From NCBI GenBank assembly GCA_030549335.1, contig CM060187.1, positions 1,426,001-1,490,000 of the forward strand: a stretch of DNA of 64,000 nucleotides, in the 5' to 3' direction. Every line of letters starts with the position of its first letter. Positions within the stretch are counted from its first letter, which is position 1. Of this stretch, positions 23,712 through 42,387 are shown one piece after another. The notes beneath the pieces were generated by a model. It ran no database searches. It saw nothing but the letters and a program-made list of their open reading frames with translations, and was not told the origin of the DNA. Source of the stretch: Pontederia crassipes (Eukaryota; Streptophyta; Magnoliopsida; Commelinales; Pontederiaceae). The translations under genes and the position numbers were made by a program.

Positions 23712-25662
23712 GGATATAATGGGTGTCCCCCCAACTGAAATGGGGGGGAGCACTCCACCCATATTAAGGTGCCCGCCGATACTCATCGGACGGGCGCTGA
23801 TGAAAAAGGCATTTTTTCCATGGTGAATCGGGCAAGGACAGGTGGTTCACCGTGGAAAAATCCAGTCAACGTCGTGCGAGCGGTTCAGTGGCAGGTTGCG
23901 GAGTACAAAAGCGTGGGGAAAAAATTTACCCCCACTCTCGCCGTCTCTCTTACCCCTCTCGCTCTCCCAATCCACCGTGTCCGTCGAGATGTCCACCGTC
24001 GACGAGAGGTCCGCGAGTGCGACTGCGTCCGTCGAGATCCCCACCGCCGACGAGATCTCCGTGAGTGCGATCACGTCCGTCGAGCCTAGATCTGCGTGAG
24101 AGTGACCGTCGGCGAGATCTCGACATCCACGTCCACATTCGACCAGATCTGACGGCCGCCGGCGAGATCTCCGCATCCACGACCGCGTTCGACTAGATCT
24201 GACGACGTCCGACCAGATATGCGCTTCGACGACCTCCCGTGACAACCTCCCATTTCCACCATGGTGTTGTCGACCTCCGCGATGACCTCCCGCGACCCCA
24301 CACCACCGCAGCTACCGAGCACGCCCGCCTGTAGCTGTCAAGCTCGCCCGCTCGCTGCCGCCGAGCTCGCGCACCACCATCGTGACAACCTCCCCCGACA
24401 TTGCCGACCTGCATACCGAGCGCCGCCGCACACCGCCACACCCTCACTCCGCGAGCACAACGCACGCCAAGCGCCGCCGAGTTGGACCGCCCCGCCGAGC
24501 ACGACGCACGCCGCCACCCCCTCTTTGATAGTGTGATTAGTTACACTTTAGTAAATTTTTGTTCGATAATTCATGTTCTTACCGTGTAAAACACCTTCAG
24601 AAGTCCTAAGAATCAAAATGTGTTTTCTGAGCTTGTTTTCCCAAAACGTGATATAGTCAAATTTATCATCAAACCATGATCATGAGGTTCTTACTTTCAA
24701 TATGTTAGAATTACATAGCTTTAGATTTGACGGAGTTCTGCGGAAAGTGAGATAGAGAATGTCGACGAGAATGTGAGAATATGTGACGAGCTTGACGTTC
24801 CACATTTTAGATAAGCTATTTGACATTTCGAGACATTGACAATCACATTCAAGCAAGAAAAATAAATCTACAGTGTAACAAATACAAGTTAACAAAAGTT
24901 TAACTAATTTACAACATGGATTACCACAAAAAATTACAGCATGAGAATTAACGTGGATTAACATGAATAAGTGTGTGCGCTCGACGGTGTGCGAGCGTAG
25001 ATCTGATCGGCGAGGTGAACGGGGGAGTCTTGGTTCCTCGATCTGGTCGGTGGCGCATCTGGCCGGGGGGGTCACCGCTGCTTGCCGGGGTGTCACGGAT
25101 CTGAGCATCTTCGACCTCGAAGGGGGTCTTGCGGCGTGACAAGGCCGGAGGAGGGCTCGGAGATCCGCTGTTGTTCGCGTCGGGGTCGACGGCGATTAGA
25201 TCTGGCGTGACACCCATCGGACGAGGTCGCTGCACGGGGGGTCGAGGATCTGGCTGGAGGGTTGTCGCATGAGAGTCGCCGCTTGGCACAGATCTGACCG
25301 GGAACAGGGGGTCGACGACCAGAGTTTTCAGAGATAAGAGAGAAAGAGAGAGTCGACGGCAGCTCGTCGATGTCGGGCAATCGTGCGGAGAGGGGAGAGA
25401 AAGAGGAGATTGGCGGCGCAGAGAGGAGAAACAAAGAGGAGAGAGAGATGAGAGGAAAAAAATGAAATCGGTCGAGGTTTTCTAGCCTTTTATAGCTGGT
25501 CGATCCGTCGGCCGTGTTGAATCGCTCGTCGAACCGACTCCAAACCGCGCTAGATCATGCAAAACTTCTCAAATCTGCGCCAACCGTCGGATGCCAATCC
25601 GACGGTTGACGTTGCAGGGGGAGAGTCCCCCCATTTTAGTTGGGGGGATACCCATTATTCCC
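23712..25662. mobile_element. Non-autonomous MULE-like transposon, 1.95 kb
   Basis: Inverted ends GGATATAATGGGTGTCC (left) and the reverse complement of the right end, GGAATAATGGGTATCC, continue inward through CCCCAACT and AAATGGGGGG. They are flanked by the identical 9-bp direct repeat CATTAATTA at 23703-23711 and 25663-25671. A 9-bp duplication with ends starting in G is the Mutator pattern. The interior has two GC-rich blocks (about 23760-24540 and 24950-25610) around an AT-rich centre. It includes a 48-bp tandem unit (starts at 23979, 24027 and 24075) and a perfect 12-bp-stem hairpin at 25581-25608. No transposase is present; the frames inside are compositional. GC-rich cargo recalls Pack-MULEs, but no captured gene was identified. 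Confidence 0.75.
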
Positions 25663-25671
25663 CATTAATTA

Positions 25672-26261
25672 ATACGCATTTATCTATGATTATTTTATAT
25701 TATGAATAAATATAATGGAATATAAAGGATCAACATATCATTTATATATAGATGCATTTATGTATAATTAGTTTTTATTTTCATATACAATATAATGAAA
25801 TATAAATGTAATTTATAAAGAAAAATATAGTGTATTAATAAGCTATGTTGATTATTTTTGTATTAAAAAAGTTTTTGCACAAAAACTTTATAAGTTAGAT
25901 TGATATTATTTATTATCTTATTATTTTGTCAAATGCATTTCATCATACGCTGTTACATATATTTTTATGAAAAATTGTTTGCTTTAATTCAATACTTTTT
26001 TATACTTTTACTTTTTAATTCTCACATTTCATACAAACACTCATTAAAATTTAAAGATTTATCACATATTTTAACCAAATATTCAAATAAAATTGAAATA
26101 TATAATACACTGTGTCAAATTTTTTTGAGTTCAATTTTTATTTTTCTTGCCTTATCTTGTTTCATATCTTCATTCATGATTGAATTTCTTAAATAGTTTA
26201 TCACAGTTACATGAAAAAGAAAAGAAAGTGAGGTACATAACATCTTCATTTTATTCTATTA

Positions 26262-26263
<2 letters not shown>
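25672..26263. other. AT-rich intergenic DNA
   Basis: The 98-codon frame at 25900-26196 is composed of Phe/Ile/Leu/Tyr, as expected from A/T-rich DNA, and has no supporting feature. Nothing else was recognised. Confidence 0.5.

Positions 26264-26307
<44 letters not shown>
26264..26307. repeat. (TA)n microsatellite
   Basis: This is a perfect or near-perfect TA repeat of about 44 bases. It is followed by two similar short blocks (AGAGGTAAAAGCA at about 26312 and 26379), a minor local duplication. Confidence 0.9.
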
Positions 26308-26309
<2 letters not shown>

Positions 26310-26739
26310 TAGAGGTAAAAGCATGAGGTATGAGAGCGCGGCAAGTGACGTATTATGGTGATGACATATATAAAAGCAGAGGTAAAAGCACGAGAGGCAA
26401 GAGCATGACAAGTGACGAAATATTATGATGACACGTGTCAAATAATAATAATTAAATTATTAAATATCATGATGACTCAATATTAATAATATCCAATCCA
26501 TGAAAAAGTCAGATAAATAATATTATTTTAAAAATTAATATTCAATTATAGTCCAACGTTGGCTCAAGACATCATAGATATTTATAGAGAGAGAGATGGA
26601 TGTGGAGTAAAATCATTCCTTTTAAAACATCATTTATTAATTGAAAAAAATTTAAATATAAAAGATAAAACTAATCCTACAGGATTTGTTAAATAAGGTA
26701 AATTAATATATAACATATAATATTAGTTAGGTAAATTGG

Positions 26740-27920
26740 CTGTAGGAATTTATTACTAAGTAGAAGTTATAAATTTTTTTATTATCAATTTTAAGTATGA
26801 TTAAAATAAATAACATTTTCCTTTCTAAAAGATAATGTACAGATAAATAATAATTTCTTTTTAATATATACTTTATTATTTTTAGATTTAATAAATTATT
26901 CAAAATAAATAATTTAATTTGAACCAAATTAAGATTAATCTTTCCTTTTTATCAATTTGAGTACGATAAAATAGATAATATTTTATTTCTGAAGATAACA
27001 TGCAATAAAATAATAATTCCTTTTTAAAAATAATATATTTTTATTTAATAAATTATTCTAAATAAATAATTTAATTTGAGCCAAATTAAGATTAATATTT
27101 TCTTTTATCAATTTGAGTATGATTAAAATAAATAATATTTTACTTATAAAGAAAATGTGCAATTAAAATATATCTATTATTTCTTAAGATTAATAATAGT
27201 TTCTTTTTAAAATATATCTATTATTTTTGTATTTAATAAATGATTTTAAATAAATAATATCCTCTTTCTAAAAGATAATGTGTAGGTAAATAATATTTCC
27301 TTTTTAAAAGGTAATTTGTTATTTTTGGAATTAAAAATAATTTAAAATGAAGATATCCATTTGGGTCAAATTAAGATTAATCTTTCCTTTTTTTACAATT
27401 TGTGTATAATTAAAATAAATAATATTCCCTTTCTAAAAAAGTATGTACACGCAAATAATAATTCCCTTTTAAAAGTGAAATAAAAAAAATATTTAAAACA
27501 AAAAATTCAATCGAGTTAAATTAATATTACTCCTTTCTTTTTATCAAGTCGAGGATGATTAAAATAAATAATATTTTCTTATATAAGATAATGTTCTAGT
27601 AAATAATAATTACTTTTAAAAATATAATACTTTATTTTCATAATAAACTATGATTTAAAATAAATTTTTTACTTTGAATCAAATTGATACTAATTTTTCC
27701 TTTTTATCCATTTGAGTATGATTATAAGTAAACCTAATTCCTATTTAAATGATAGCTTTTTTATTTTTGTAACTAAAAATAATTTAAAATAAATAATTCA
27801 ATTTGAGTTGAATTAAGATTAATCTTTCTTTTTTATCAATTTGATAGCATTGCAAGTAAAAATATATTTTAAAAAAATGATTTATTAATTTCGTAATTAA
27901 AAATAAATTTGAGTCATATT
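26740..27920. repeat. Degenerate AT-rich tandem repeat upstream of the adenylate kinase gene
   Basis: A module recurs with the word order ATTAAGATTAAT, CTTTCC, TTTTTATCAATTTGAGTA, TGATTAAAATAAATAATATT, AAGATAATGT and AATAATAATTCC. The ATCAATTTGAG-type core is found near 26783, 26951, 27108, 27394, 27543, 27706 and 27835, so spacing is roughly 130-170 bases, with one longer gap of 286. Copies are diverged, so this is an old tandem array. It ends about 300 bases before the adenylate kinase start codon. Confidence 0.75.
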
Positions 27921-28233
27921 AATATTAATCTTAAAATTTCAAAATAAACTAACTTATTTATCACATTTAAATGCTAATAAATTAGTTTTATTAATTATTA
28001 TAAACTATAATATGTTAATTCTATAGTATTTTTGTAATATTCATCCGTGCGGGCCATGTGTGTAAATATAATATATTTAGTCCACCTGGCAGGAAAGATT
28101 CTTGGAAAGCAATAAAACTACTGGCACAAAAGCGTCGAGTTATCTCTTTTAAACTCTCCTTCGACTTCCCAGTTCCCACTCCCTCTTCCAACCACCCGGA
28201 AAAGAGATCAGGCGAAGGGAGGAGCGGCAGCAA

Positions 28234-35787
<7,554 letters not shown>

Positions 35788-36442
35788 ACAAGAAACAGAC
35801 TTCCTCCGAGGGCGAAGCAGGTGCTACATGTCCAAAGGTAACAAAATTTCAAGCATAATTACTTTGTGGCATGTGTTCCCAGAATATCAGACTTGAATAC
35901 ACGAAATTCTCGAGCAGCAGAGTGGAATGAGAAAATGTGGATTAGTTCCATGGTGGACATTATAATGAAGATGATCAGCTCTGTATATTTCTTTAAAGAA
36001 ATGTGTCTTTCTTGATTGGTAAATCATGTATCTTGATGGAATCTTCTACATTGAGATTTAAAGGACGCTAAAATGAAATGCTACCAAGATTTAAAAGCCT
36101 CTGTTTTCTCATCAATTACTCTGCACTTTTAGAAGCCGTTTTTTTTTTCGGTGGAAGCTTTGCAAGTTCTTTTCTTTGAAGGATTGCATTAGTACATTTG
36201 TTGCAAAAGAGACCAATTCATTTAATCTCTTAAACGCAGTTGCAAGCTATTTTTAGAAGGTTGCATGTTAACGCTTTCATCAAAGAACAATAAAGTTGAG
36301 TGATATATTTCTCTCTCCTGAGTTCTTTATCGAAAGCGTTTTTACCTAGCAAGGAAAGAAGCATGCGAGGTGTGCAGTTGTCCTTCAGCAGGTGACTTGA
36401 GAAGCACTAGAGGGAAATGAAGGTTGCGGAGAGAGCACAGAC
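35788..36442. other. Convergent 3' region between adenylate kinase and proline-rich genes
   Basis: Both genes end here, so it must contain both 3' UTRs. No other coding region is recognisable. The AATAAAGTTGAG near 36289 and other A/T-rich words could be poly(A) signals, but they cannot be assigned to either gene. Confidence 0.5.
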
Positions 36443-38893
36443 TCATCCGTCTCTGCTGGAGGTTGCAAACTTTCTGACGACCGGCACCAATTGTGGAGGC
36501 AACAACGACGTGGGCGGGGAGCTATAAGTTGGTATCTCAGGTGACAGAGGAAGGTTCAAAGGAGGGCTATCATATATCGGAACCAATGGCGGCGGGAGAG
36601 CAATGGACGGCTGGTCCTCGTTTGTTGGTGGTGGAAGCAGCGCCGGAGGACTCTCGAATGGAACCAGAGGAGGAGATGGCAACCCCGGCGAGTTGAAACC
36701 TGCTACAGGGGGCGTGGTGTCCTCCGGTGGTGGAAAAGTAAATGGAGGTGGGTATGATGGAATCACCGGTGGGAGGATCGTCGGCGATGGTTGGTCGGAT
36801 CCGTCTGGAGAAGGCGGCGTCGGATTTATGATAGGGGGCAGGAAGGGGAGTATCGGTGGCGGTGAGCTATCGAATGGAATTGCCGGCGGAAGAGTCATCG
36901 GCGGTGTTTGGTCTGATCCATCTGGAGAAGTTGGCGTCGGAATTATAACAGGGGGGAGGAAGGGGAGTATCGGTGGTGGTGAGCTATCCAATGCCGGCAC
37001 AAGGGGTGGTGAGAGGATATCTTCTGTTGGCGGCGGAGTGGAGACTACGGGGACCAAAGGCGAAGGTTTTGGGTCGTCTGGAGGGGGCGGCGAGGGCACA
37101 AGAGGTGGGACGGGCGACAGTGGAGTCGGAGCACTTGGCTGTGTAATTTCACCTGACGCCGGCGGCGAAGGGATGGCGGGCGGCGGATTAAATGCCGTCG
37201 AAGGCAGTTGCGCCGCCGGCGTAGGGAATAATGGCGGAGGTATTATTGGTGACGGAGGTGGCTGGGCTGTCGGTGAAGGGAGCAATGGCGGAGGAAGTGG
37301 TAAGTCAGGGGATATCGGCATGGTCGGGGAAGGAGGTGGTGGTGGCGGCCACGATATTGGAACGCTCGGCGTGGGTGTAATTGCACCCGGTGCCTGTGGA
37401 GGAGGGATAAGAGGTGGAGCGGGCAATAACGGGATGGGCGGCGGCGAAGGGACTAGTGGCGCCGGAGGCGGCCGTGCTATCGGCGGAGGAAGCGGTGGTA
37501 GTGACGGCGGAGATGGTGAAGGGATAGTTGGCGGAGGAAATGGTAGCGTGGGAGGAGTAGGTGGTGAGGGCAGCAATGGCGACGGTGGTGGTAACGTTGG
37601 AGGAGGTCTGGCTGTTGGTGAAGGGACCAATGACGGCGGGGGAGGTGGTGAGATGAGCGGTGGCGATGGAGGTGGTGAGATGAGCGACGGCGATGGAGGT
37701 GGCGGTGACGGGACTAAAGGAGGTGGTGGCATTGGGTGACATGTAATAGGTGGCGTACAATTAGTCGGTGGAGGACAAACTAGCGGTGGGCAGATTAGTG
37801 GCGGCGGACAAACCAGAGGTGGCAACAGTCGGCATATCGGAGGCGTTTGTTGCGGCGGCGGGGAAGACGGTGGACAGGCCGGTGGTGGTGGCGCACAAAT
37901 TGTTGGCGTTGGCGATGGCAGTAGCCTCGGCGGTGGGGGCAGTGATGCCGGAGGTGACGGACAAGGCACTGGAGGTGGTGGCGAAGGCACAGGCGGCGGC
38001 GGTGGGGGCAGTGTTGGCGGAGGTGACGGACAAGGCACCGGAGGTGGTGGCGAAGGCACAGGCGGCGGCAGCGACGACGGAGGAACCGGAGGCGGTAGTA
38101 AAGGCAGGAAAGGTGGCAGATAAGGCACCTGGTACGGTGGCGATGGAACTGGGGGTGGTGGCGAAGGCACAAGAGGTGGCGGAAAGGGCACGGTTGGTGG
38201 CGAGGAAGGAGCCAGAGGCGGAGGCAAAGGTACTACACGCGGTGGGCATGGACACGTGACAGGCGGTGGCTGCGACGCCACAGGGGGCACAGGAGGAGGA
38301 GGAGGAGGAGGTGGTGGTGGTGGTGGTGGTGGTGGAGGAGGAGGAAACAAAGGTGGCGACAATGCTGGAGAAACAGGGGACGCAGGAGGGCAGGGGGCAG
38401 GAGGTGGTGAGGAGGCTGCAGGCGCCGGCGGAGGTGGTGCGGCGTAAGGAACGGTAGGGGATGGTGGGCATACGTGAAAATGGGGAGACGAGCGATGGCG
38501 ACATCGAGGTGGTGGCCGGGCGGGGAAGAAGAAGGGGTTGTCAGGGCATGGGAGAGGACGGAAGGGCCAACAGCCGCACGTTCCGAACAAATAGCGGAAG
38601 AGGGGATCACACGACCGGCGCCGGGGATGATGAGAAGGCCCTCGCTTCCTGCTTCCTCTTCTTCTCCTTGTGCTGCTGCGTATACTTCCAGGAACCCCAC
38701 TGCTGGATCTGCCTCGTACCCCTTCTTCTGCAACTGGATTTGCGTGTACGCGAGGGTGTGTGAGGTGCGCTCTGGCTCGTGTTTCCTTTACAGCTGAAGT
38801 GGTGCTGGAGAACATCGTGAGCATCAGAAACAGCAGCACCACAAGGAGCTTGAAGAGGAGGTAGTAGTGCAGCGTGGAACCGCAACCTTCCAT
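36443..38893 (-). CDS. Large proline-rich, extensin-like protein, probably secreted or membrane-anchored
   Basis: A single 816-codon minus-strand frame with no intron. Residues about 8-34 (YYLLFKLLVVLLFLMLTMFS) form a hydrophobic signal peptide or anchor. A basic region rich in Arg and His follows, then a short Cys-rich patch (CDPLFRYLFGTCGCWPF) and about 650 residues dominated by Pro, Ser, Leu and Val. There is one uninterrupted polyproline run near residue 200, encoded by the trinucleotide repeat at 38291-38345, and many SPPPP and PPLVPSPPPP units. A tandem duplication of about 39 residues carries DSSPPPILPFLPP in each copy (DNA about 36740-36990). SPPPP blocks are typical Hyp-glycosylation sites of extensins, but YxY cross-linking motifs are absent. 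A cell-wall role is an inference. The uniform Pro codon use opens long frames on other strands (for example 36603-37739 +), which are shadows. Confidence 0.75.
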   Translation of the reverse strand: MEGCGSTLHYYLLFKLLVVLLFLMLTMFSSTTSAVKETRARAHLTHPRVHANPVAEEGVRGRSSSGVPGSIRSSTRRRRGSRKRGPSHHPRRRSCDPLFRYLFGTCGCWPFRPLPCPDNPFFFPARPPPRCRHRSSPHFHVCPPSPTVPYAAPPPPAPAASSPPPAPCPPASPVSPALSPPLFPPPPPPPPPPPPPPPPPPVPPVASQPPPVTCPCPPRVVPLPPPLAPSSPPTVPFPPPLVPSPPPPVPSPPYQVPYLPPFLPLLPPPVPPSSLPPPVPSPPPPVPCPSPPPTLPPPPPPVPSPPPPVPCPSPPASLPPPPRLLPSPTPTICAPPPPACPPSSPPPQQTPPICRLLPPLVCPPPLICPPLVCPPPTNCTPPITCHPMPPPPLVPSPPPPSPSLISPPPSPPLISPPPPPSLVPSPTARPPPTLPPPSPLLPSPPTPPTLPFPPPTIPSPSPPSLPPLPPPIARPPPAPLVPSPPPIPLLPAPPLIPPPQAPGAITPTPSVPISWPPPPPPSPTMPISPDLPLPPPLLPSPTAQPPPSPIIPPPLFPTPAAQLPSTAFNPPPAIPSPPASGEITQPSAPTPLSPVPPLVPSPPPPDDPKPSPLVPVVSTPPPTEDILSPPLVPALDSSPPPILPFLPPVIIPTPTSPDGSDQTPPMTLPPAIPFDSSPPPILPFLPPIINPTPPSPDGSDQPSPTILPPVIPSYPPPFTFPPPEDTTPPVAGFNSPGLPSPPLVPFESPPALLPPPTNEDQPSIALPPPLVPIYDSPPLNLPLSPEIPTYSSPPTSLLPPQLVPVVRKFATSSRDG
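38291..38345. repeat. (GGA)n/(GGT)n trinucleotide repeat inside the proline-rich gene
   Basis: About 18 consecutive GGA and GGT triplets on the plus strand encode the polyproline run of the minus-strand gene. G runs of this kind can change in length and can form G-rich secondary structure. Confidence 0.9.
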
Positions 38894-39526
38894 GTCTGAA
38901 TCTTGGAGCTCTCAGGGGCATGCATGCAATGCAGAATCAAGCAGCTGCCGGAGGTTGCATTATAAGCGTATGGGAGACGGGGAAGGAAGGAATGACAACT
39001 TGGGAGTTGGAATACGTTGGTGCTTGTGCCTGGCTGCTACAAATGAAAGCCTCTCATAAATTTGGGTGCAGAAATGGAGCAACGACCGACTGTGAATGCT
39101 TCTGCAAAAGCATTCATGCATGGAAGGGGGAAGCTGAAGGAACGAAAGATTTCCGGTGTGCCACACCTGAGGAAGTCTGTGAATGCGTTTCATGGTTCTT
39201 ACCTTGCATCCCGATCATGAACTGCGGCAGATTGCTGAAGAATTCCATATAATGACTACGGCAGCCTGCCTATCTACGAGAGAGAGAGAGAGAGATATTC
39301 CCTTTCGGCTCTTGGGCCTTGGCTTTAGCCTTTGGAGGATGGACTAACATGTAAGGCCGCAAGGTACATATTGGGAAACTGTACAAACCTTTGAAAAAAA
39401 AATAAGGAAAAGACAGTATAAACAGATAATACACTAATGAACGATTGGATTTTAATATCCTGAACGATCGTGTTAAAGAAACTGAAAGGCGCACAGTGTC
39501 GCAGCCCATTCGCACAAAACACATGA
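38894..39526. other. Promoter side of the proline-rich gene and intergenic DNA
   Basis: The DNA is moderately GC-rich up to 39250 and has a short GA repeat at about 39281-39294. A 110-codon plus-strand frame (38920-39252) contains ten cysteines but has no family resemblance and lies where the divergent gene's leader should be. I do not call it. Confidence 0.4.
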
Positions 39527-39531
39527 GTTTG

Positions 39532-42382
39532 TATTGGATAAAATTTTAATGTCATATAAAATTATATTTTAATGACATAAATTTTAAAAAATTAAAGATA
39601 AATGTTGAAAAAGAAATAATTTTATGCACTATATTAAATAATTGACTATAATTTTATTATATTTTGAATGAATGATAAATATCAAAGCTGTAAAAAATCA
39701 TGTTAGCTATTCACAGAATTCAAGATTATCTAATTTAGATAATTGTGCAAAAAATTATGTTCAAAATAGTGTAAGTCGATCGTCGATCGATACAATATCG
39801 ATCGATCGATCAAATTGAGCCTGCCCCGATTGACGTCGAGACAATATAGGTCGATTGGCTTGTTGATGGTCTAGTCGACCGATCAAGCGCAGAAGCTGAA
39901 GAAATGAGCGCAATGATCATATAGACCGGTCGACCGACGTCTGATCCCTTGGTCAAATAAGCAATAAAGGTCAATTTTGAAGGAAAAATTTGTGGAACAA
40001 TTTTTGATGAATTTTTCACATACTATAGACTATAAAAAGAGTGTCAAAAATAGAAGCAAAGACATTTATTCAAGCTTTGAAAAATTGAGCGTCAAAACAA
40101 TAAAAGAACTTTCATCTCTCATAAAAAGATATTTTTCAATTAAAGAGGAAAATGAAAATTACTAAATGAGATTGAAAAACTAAAAGAATAAAAGAATACA
40201 TGTTTTATGAAAAATGAACAACTGAAAAATGAAATTGATATTTTGAAAATTACACATGATTGTGAAATAGTAAAACTAGCATCTTTTTAGAAAAGATAAA
40301 ACAAGAAAATACTTTTTTTTGAAAAGTACACAAAATAATCATAAAACTATTTTTCAAGTAACGAATAATACTCTTAGGAAATACTTTGGACACGAAAATG
40401 CTTACTGAAAATCCAATCATTCATATGATAGAAAATCACATCTCAAATGTTTACATGTGGATCTTATGGTAATTATGCATATCAATGTAAAATAATAAAA
40501 TCATCACAACATGGCATGATTTAGATTCCGAAAAAAATATTGTCTAACAAAATAGGACCCAAAGAAATTTGAATACCAAAAGTTACTTAATTATTTTTCA
40601 AGTATGCCTTATATATAAAGCAAATGACGAATGGAAATGTGAAGGCACAAAGGTTATGATAAAAGTATCACCTATGTTTTGCTTTTTTTTGAAAATTTTC
40701 AAAATTACTATTTCTATGAAAGAAAAAAGAAACAGAAAAAACAGAAAAAAAATAGTCATAGTGATAGGGGGAGCATGTTAATTTTTCAACTTTTAAATTG
40801 TTGTATCAAAGTTTTTTATGCAATATTTTGATTCTTGATTTTTCTCTGGATTTCATAACCTATAGATCAATTTGATTTCATTTTTTAAATAATCATAAAT
40901 TTAGGGGGAGCTATTTTTTTGCATATTTTATAACTATTCATGGTGGAACACTTTACATATTTATGACAAAAGGGGAAAATATTTTTTTCTAAAAGACAAA
41001 GGGTGAATTACATATGGTTTTTTTATGTCTTTCATATGTAAATCACTTTTTTATGAAAAAAAGAGAGAAAAAATAGGAGAAATATGATATGAATATAACC
41101 CTATATGAATAGTGTATTACAATTAGTATTTACGTAAATATCTATCGTTACAAGGAAAACTAAGTTTTAGGAGGAGTAAAATTGATTTTATAATATTTTA
41201 CAATATTTTCGTAACTTATATATTTTTCATATTTCTCGATTTGTCTTCATAAAAAAGGAGAGGTTGGATCAAAGGTTTAATACCATATAAAATTATATTT
41301 TGATTATATAAACCTCGAAATATTAAAGTTAAATGTTGAAAAAGTTTGAAAGAAAAAAGGATAATTTTATGCACTAACTTTGATTAAATAATTGACTATG
41401 ATTTTATTAGATTATGGATGAATGATAAATATCAAAGTTGTAAAGAATCGTGTTAGCTATCTGAATATCTCGATCAACCTATCGATCGAAGTAAAGAAGG
41501 CCGATCGAGATAAAACCGGTCAACCGAACGGAGATGTTGGTTGACCAATCAAAACTGAGTATGTCCCGATTGACGCCGAGACAATATCGGTCGACTGATC
41601 GGTTGATGGTCGACCAATCAAGCGCAGAAGTTGAAGAAATGAGCGCAACAGTCATATAGACCTGTCGACCGGTCCATTAATGCGGTCGACCGGCCCTTGG
41701 TCAAATGAACAGTAACGATCAATTTTGAAGGAAAAATTTGTGGAATAATTTCTGAACGAATTTTTCACATACTAGATCCTATAAAAAGAGTGTCAAAGAC
41801 AGAAGCAAAAGCATCCATCCAAGACTTGAAGAAAACTTCAAGTTATCAAAAGAAGACATTTTTCTTAAAATTTTCATTTTAAGTTTTGTCTTCTTTCGTC
41901 TTCTCCTCTTGTGAGCTTAACATTGTAAAAGAGAAAAACATTCTATTTAGAAAAATATTGAGAGAGCTCTTGTGTAAAAGAGATTCCAAATCTTACCTCT
42001 TGAACAAGAGAAAATATTAACTTCATTAGAGGAGAGATGAGTCTTACCTCTCGAAACGGAGAGAAGGCGATGGTATAAAGGGTTTTTATTCGTTGCCCCA
42101 TCTAAAACAAAGGAAGAGTTCTAGTGAAATCTTCGACGGTTGAAAAGTCGGAGCGGAGACATAAGTCAAGGTGTGGTCGAACCTCGTCAATAACTAAAAT
42201 GTGCATTGTGATTGAATTCTCTTTCTCTCTCTCCCCTCCCCCTATATTGTATGATGTAATTTGATTTGTGATGATTTAAAGATTGTTAAATCGGTTTAAG
42301 CTTCTGCAACATATTCTGTGAAATCGATACTTTTGTTTTAAACACCAATTCACCCCCTTCTTAGTGCTCTTTGGGATCCTAT
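39532..42382 (+). mobile_element. Decayed Copia (SIRE-like) retrotransposon with 5-bp target duplication
   Basis: Two direct copies of an LTR (39532-40090, truncated, and 41262-42382) flank a short internal region. The 5-bp repeat GTTTG occurs immediately outside both ends (39527-39531 and 42383-42387). Internal remains read plus-strand: a gag-like coiled-coil scrap (FEKLSVKTIKELSSLIKR), a zinc knuckle that appears only after a one-base frame shift (K-C-F-T-C-G-S-Y-G-N-Y-A-Y-Q-C at about 40448-40493, with Asn where His is usual) and NKIGPKEI-stop-IPKVT, the gag/pol spacer seen in this lineage. GGGGGAGC blocks upstream of the 3' LTR mark the polypurine side. Most of pol, the primer-binding site and the 3' half of the 5' LTR are deleted, so it cannot move by itself. 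Confidence 0.75.
41262..42382 (+). repeat. 3' LTR of the Copia element
   Basis: It starts at GGTTGGATCAAAGG and ends with ACACCAATTCACCCCCTTC and TTTGGGATCCTAT, the usual Copia SIRE-type terminus. The U3 part has several CGGTCGACCG-type motifs (41460-41700). A TATA-like CCTATAAAAAGAG lies near 41779. Confidence 0.7.
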
Positions 42383-42387
42383 GTTTG

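Noticed and set aside
23769..25434. Frames of 60-142 codons in the GC-rich parts of the MULE-like element
   Set aside because: They overlap in several phases on both strands and show only repeated Arg/Ser/Asp composition from the 48-bp tandem unit; no domain was recognised.
36603..37739. 378-codon Gly-rich frame on the plus strand
   Set aside because: It is antisense to the proline-rich gene. CCN proline codons read backwards become NGG glycine-type codons, so the frame is a compositional shadow without a signal peptide or splice context.
37761..38733. Several other long frames within the proline-rich gene (247, 166, 163 and 125 codons)
   Set aside because: All lie within the low-complexity part of the real frame and have Ser/Thr/Ala- or His/Arg-biased composition expected from a shifted reading.
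38920..39252. 110-codon Cys-containing frame upstream of the proline-rich gene
   Set aside because: A small secreted peptide was considered, but there is no hydrophobic signal sequence and the cysteine spacing matches no family I know.
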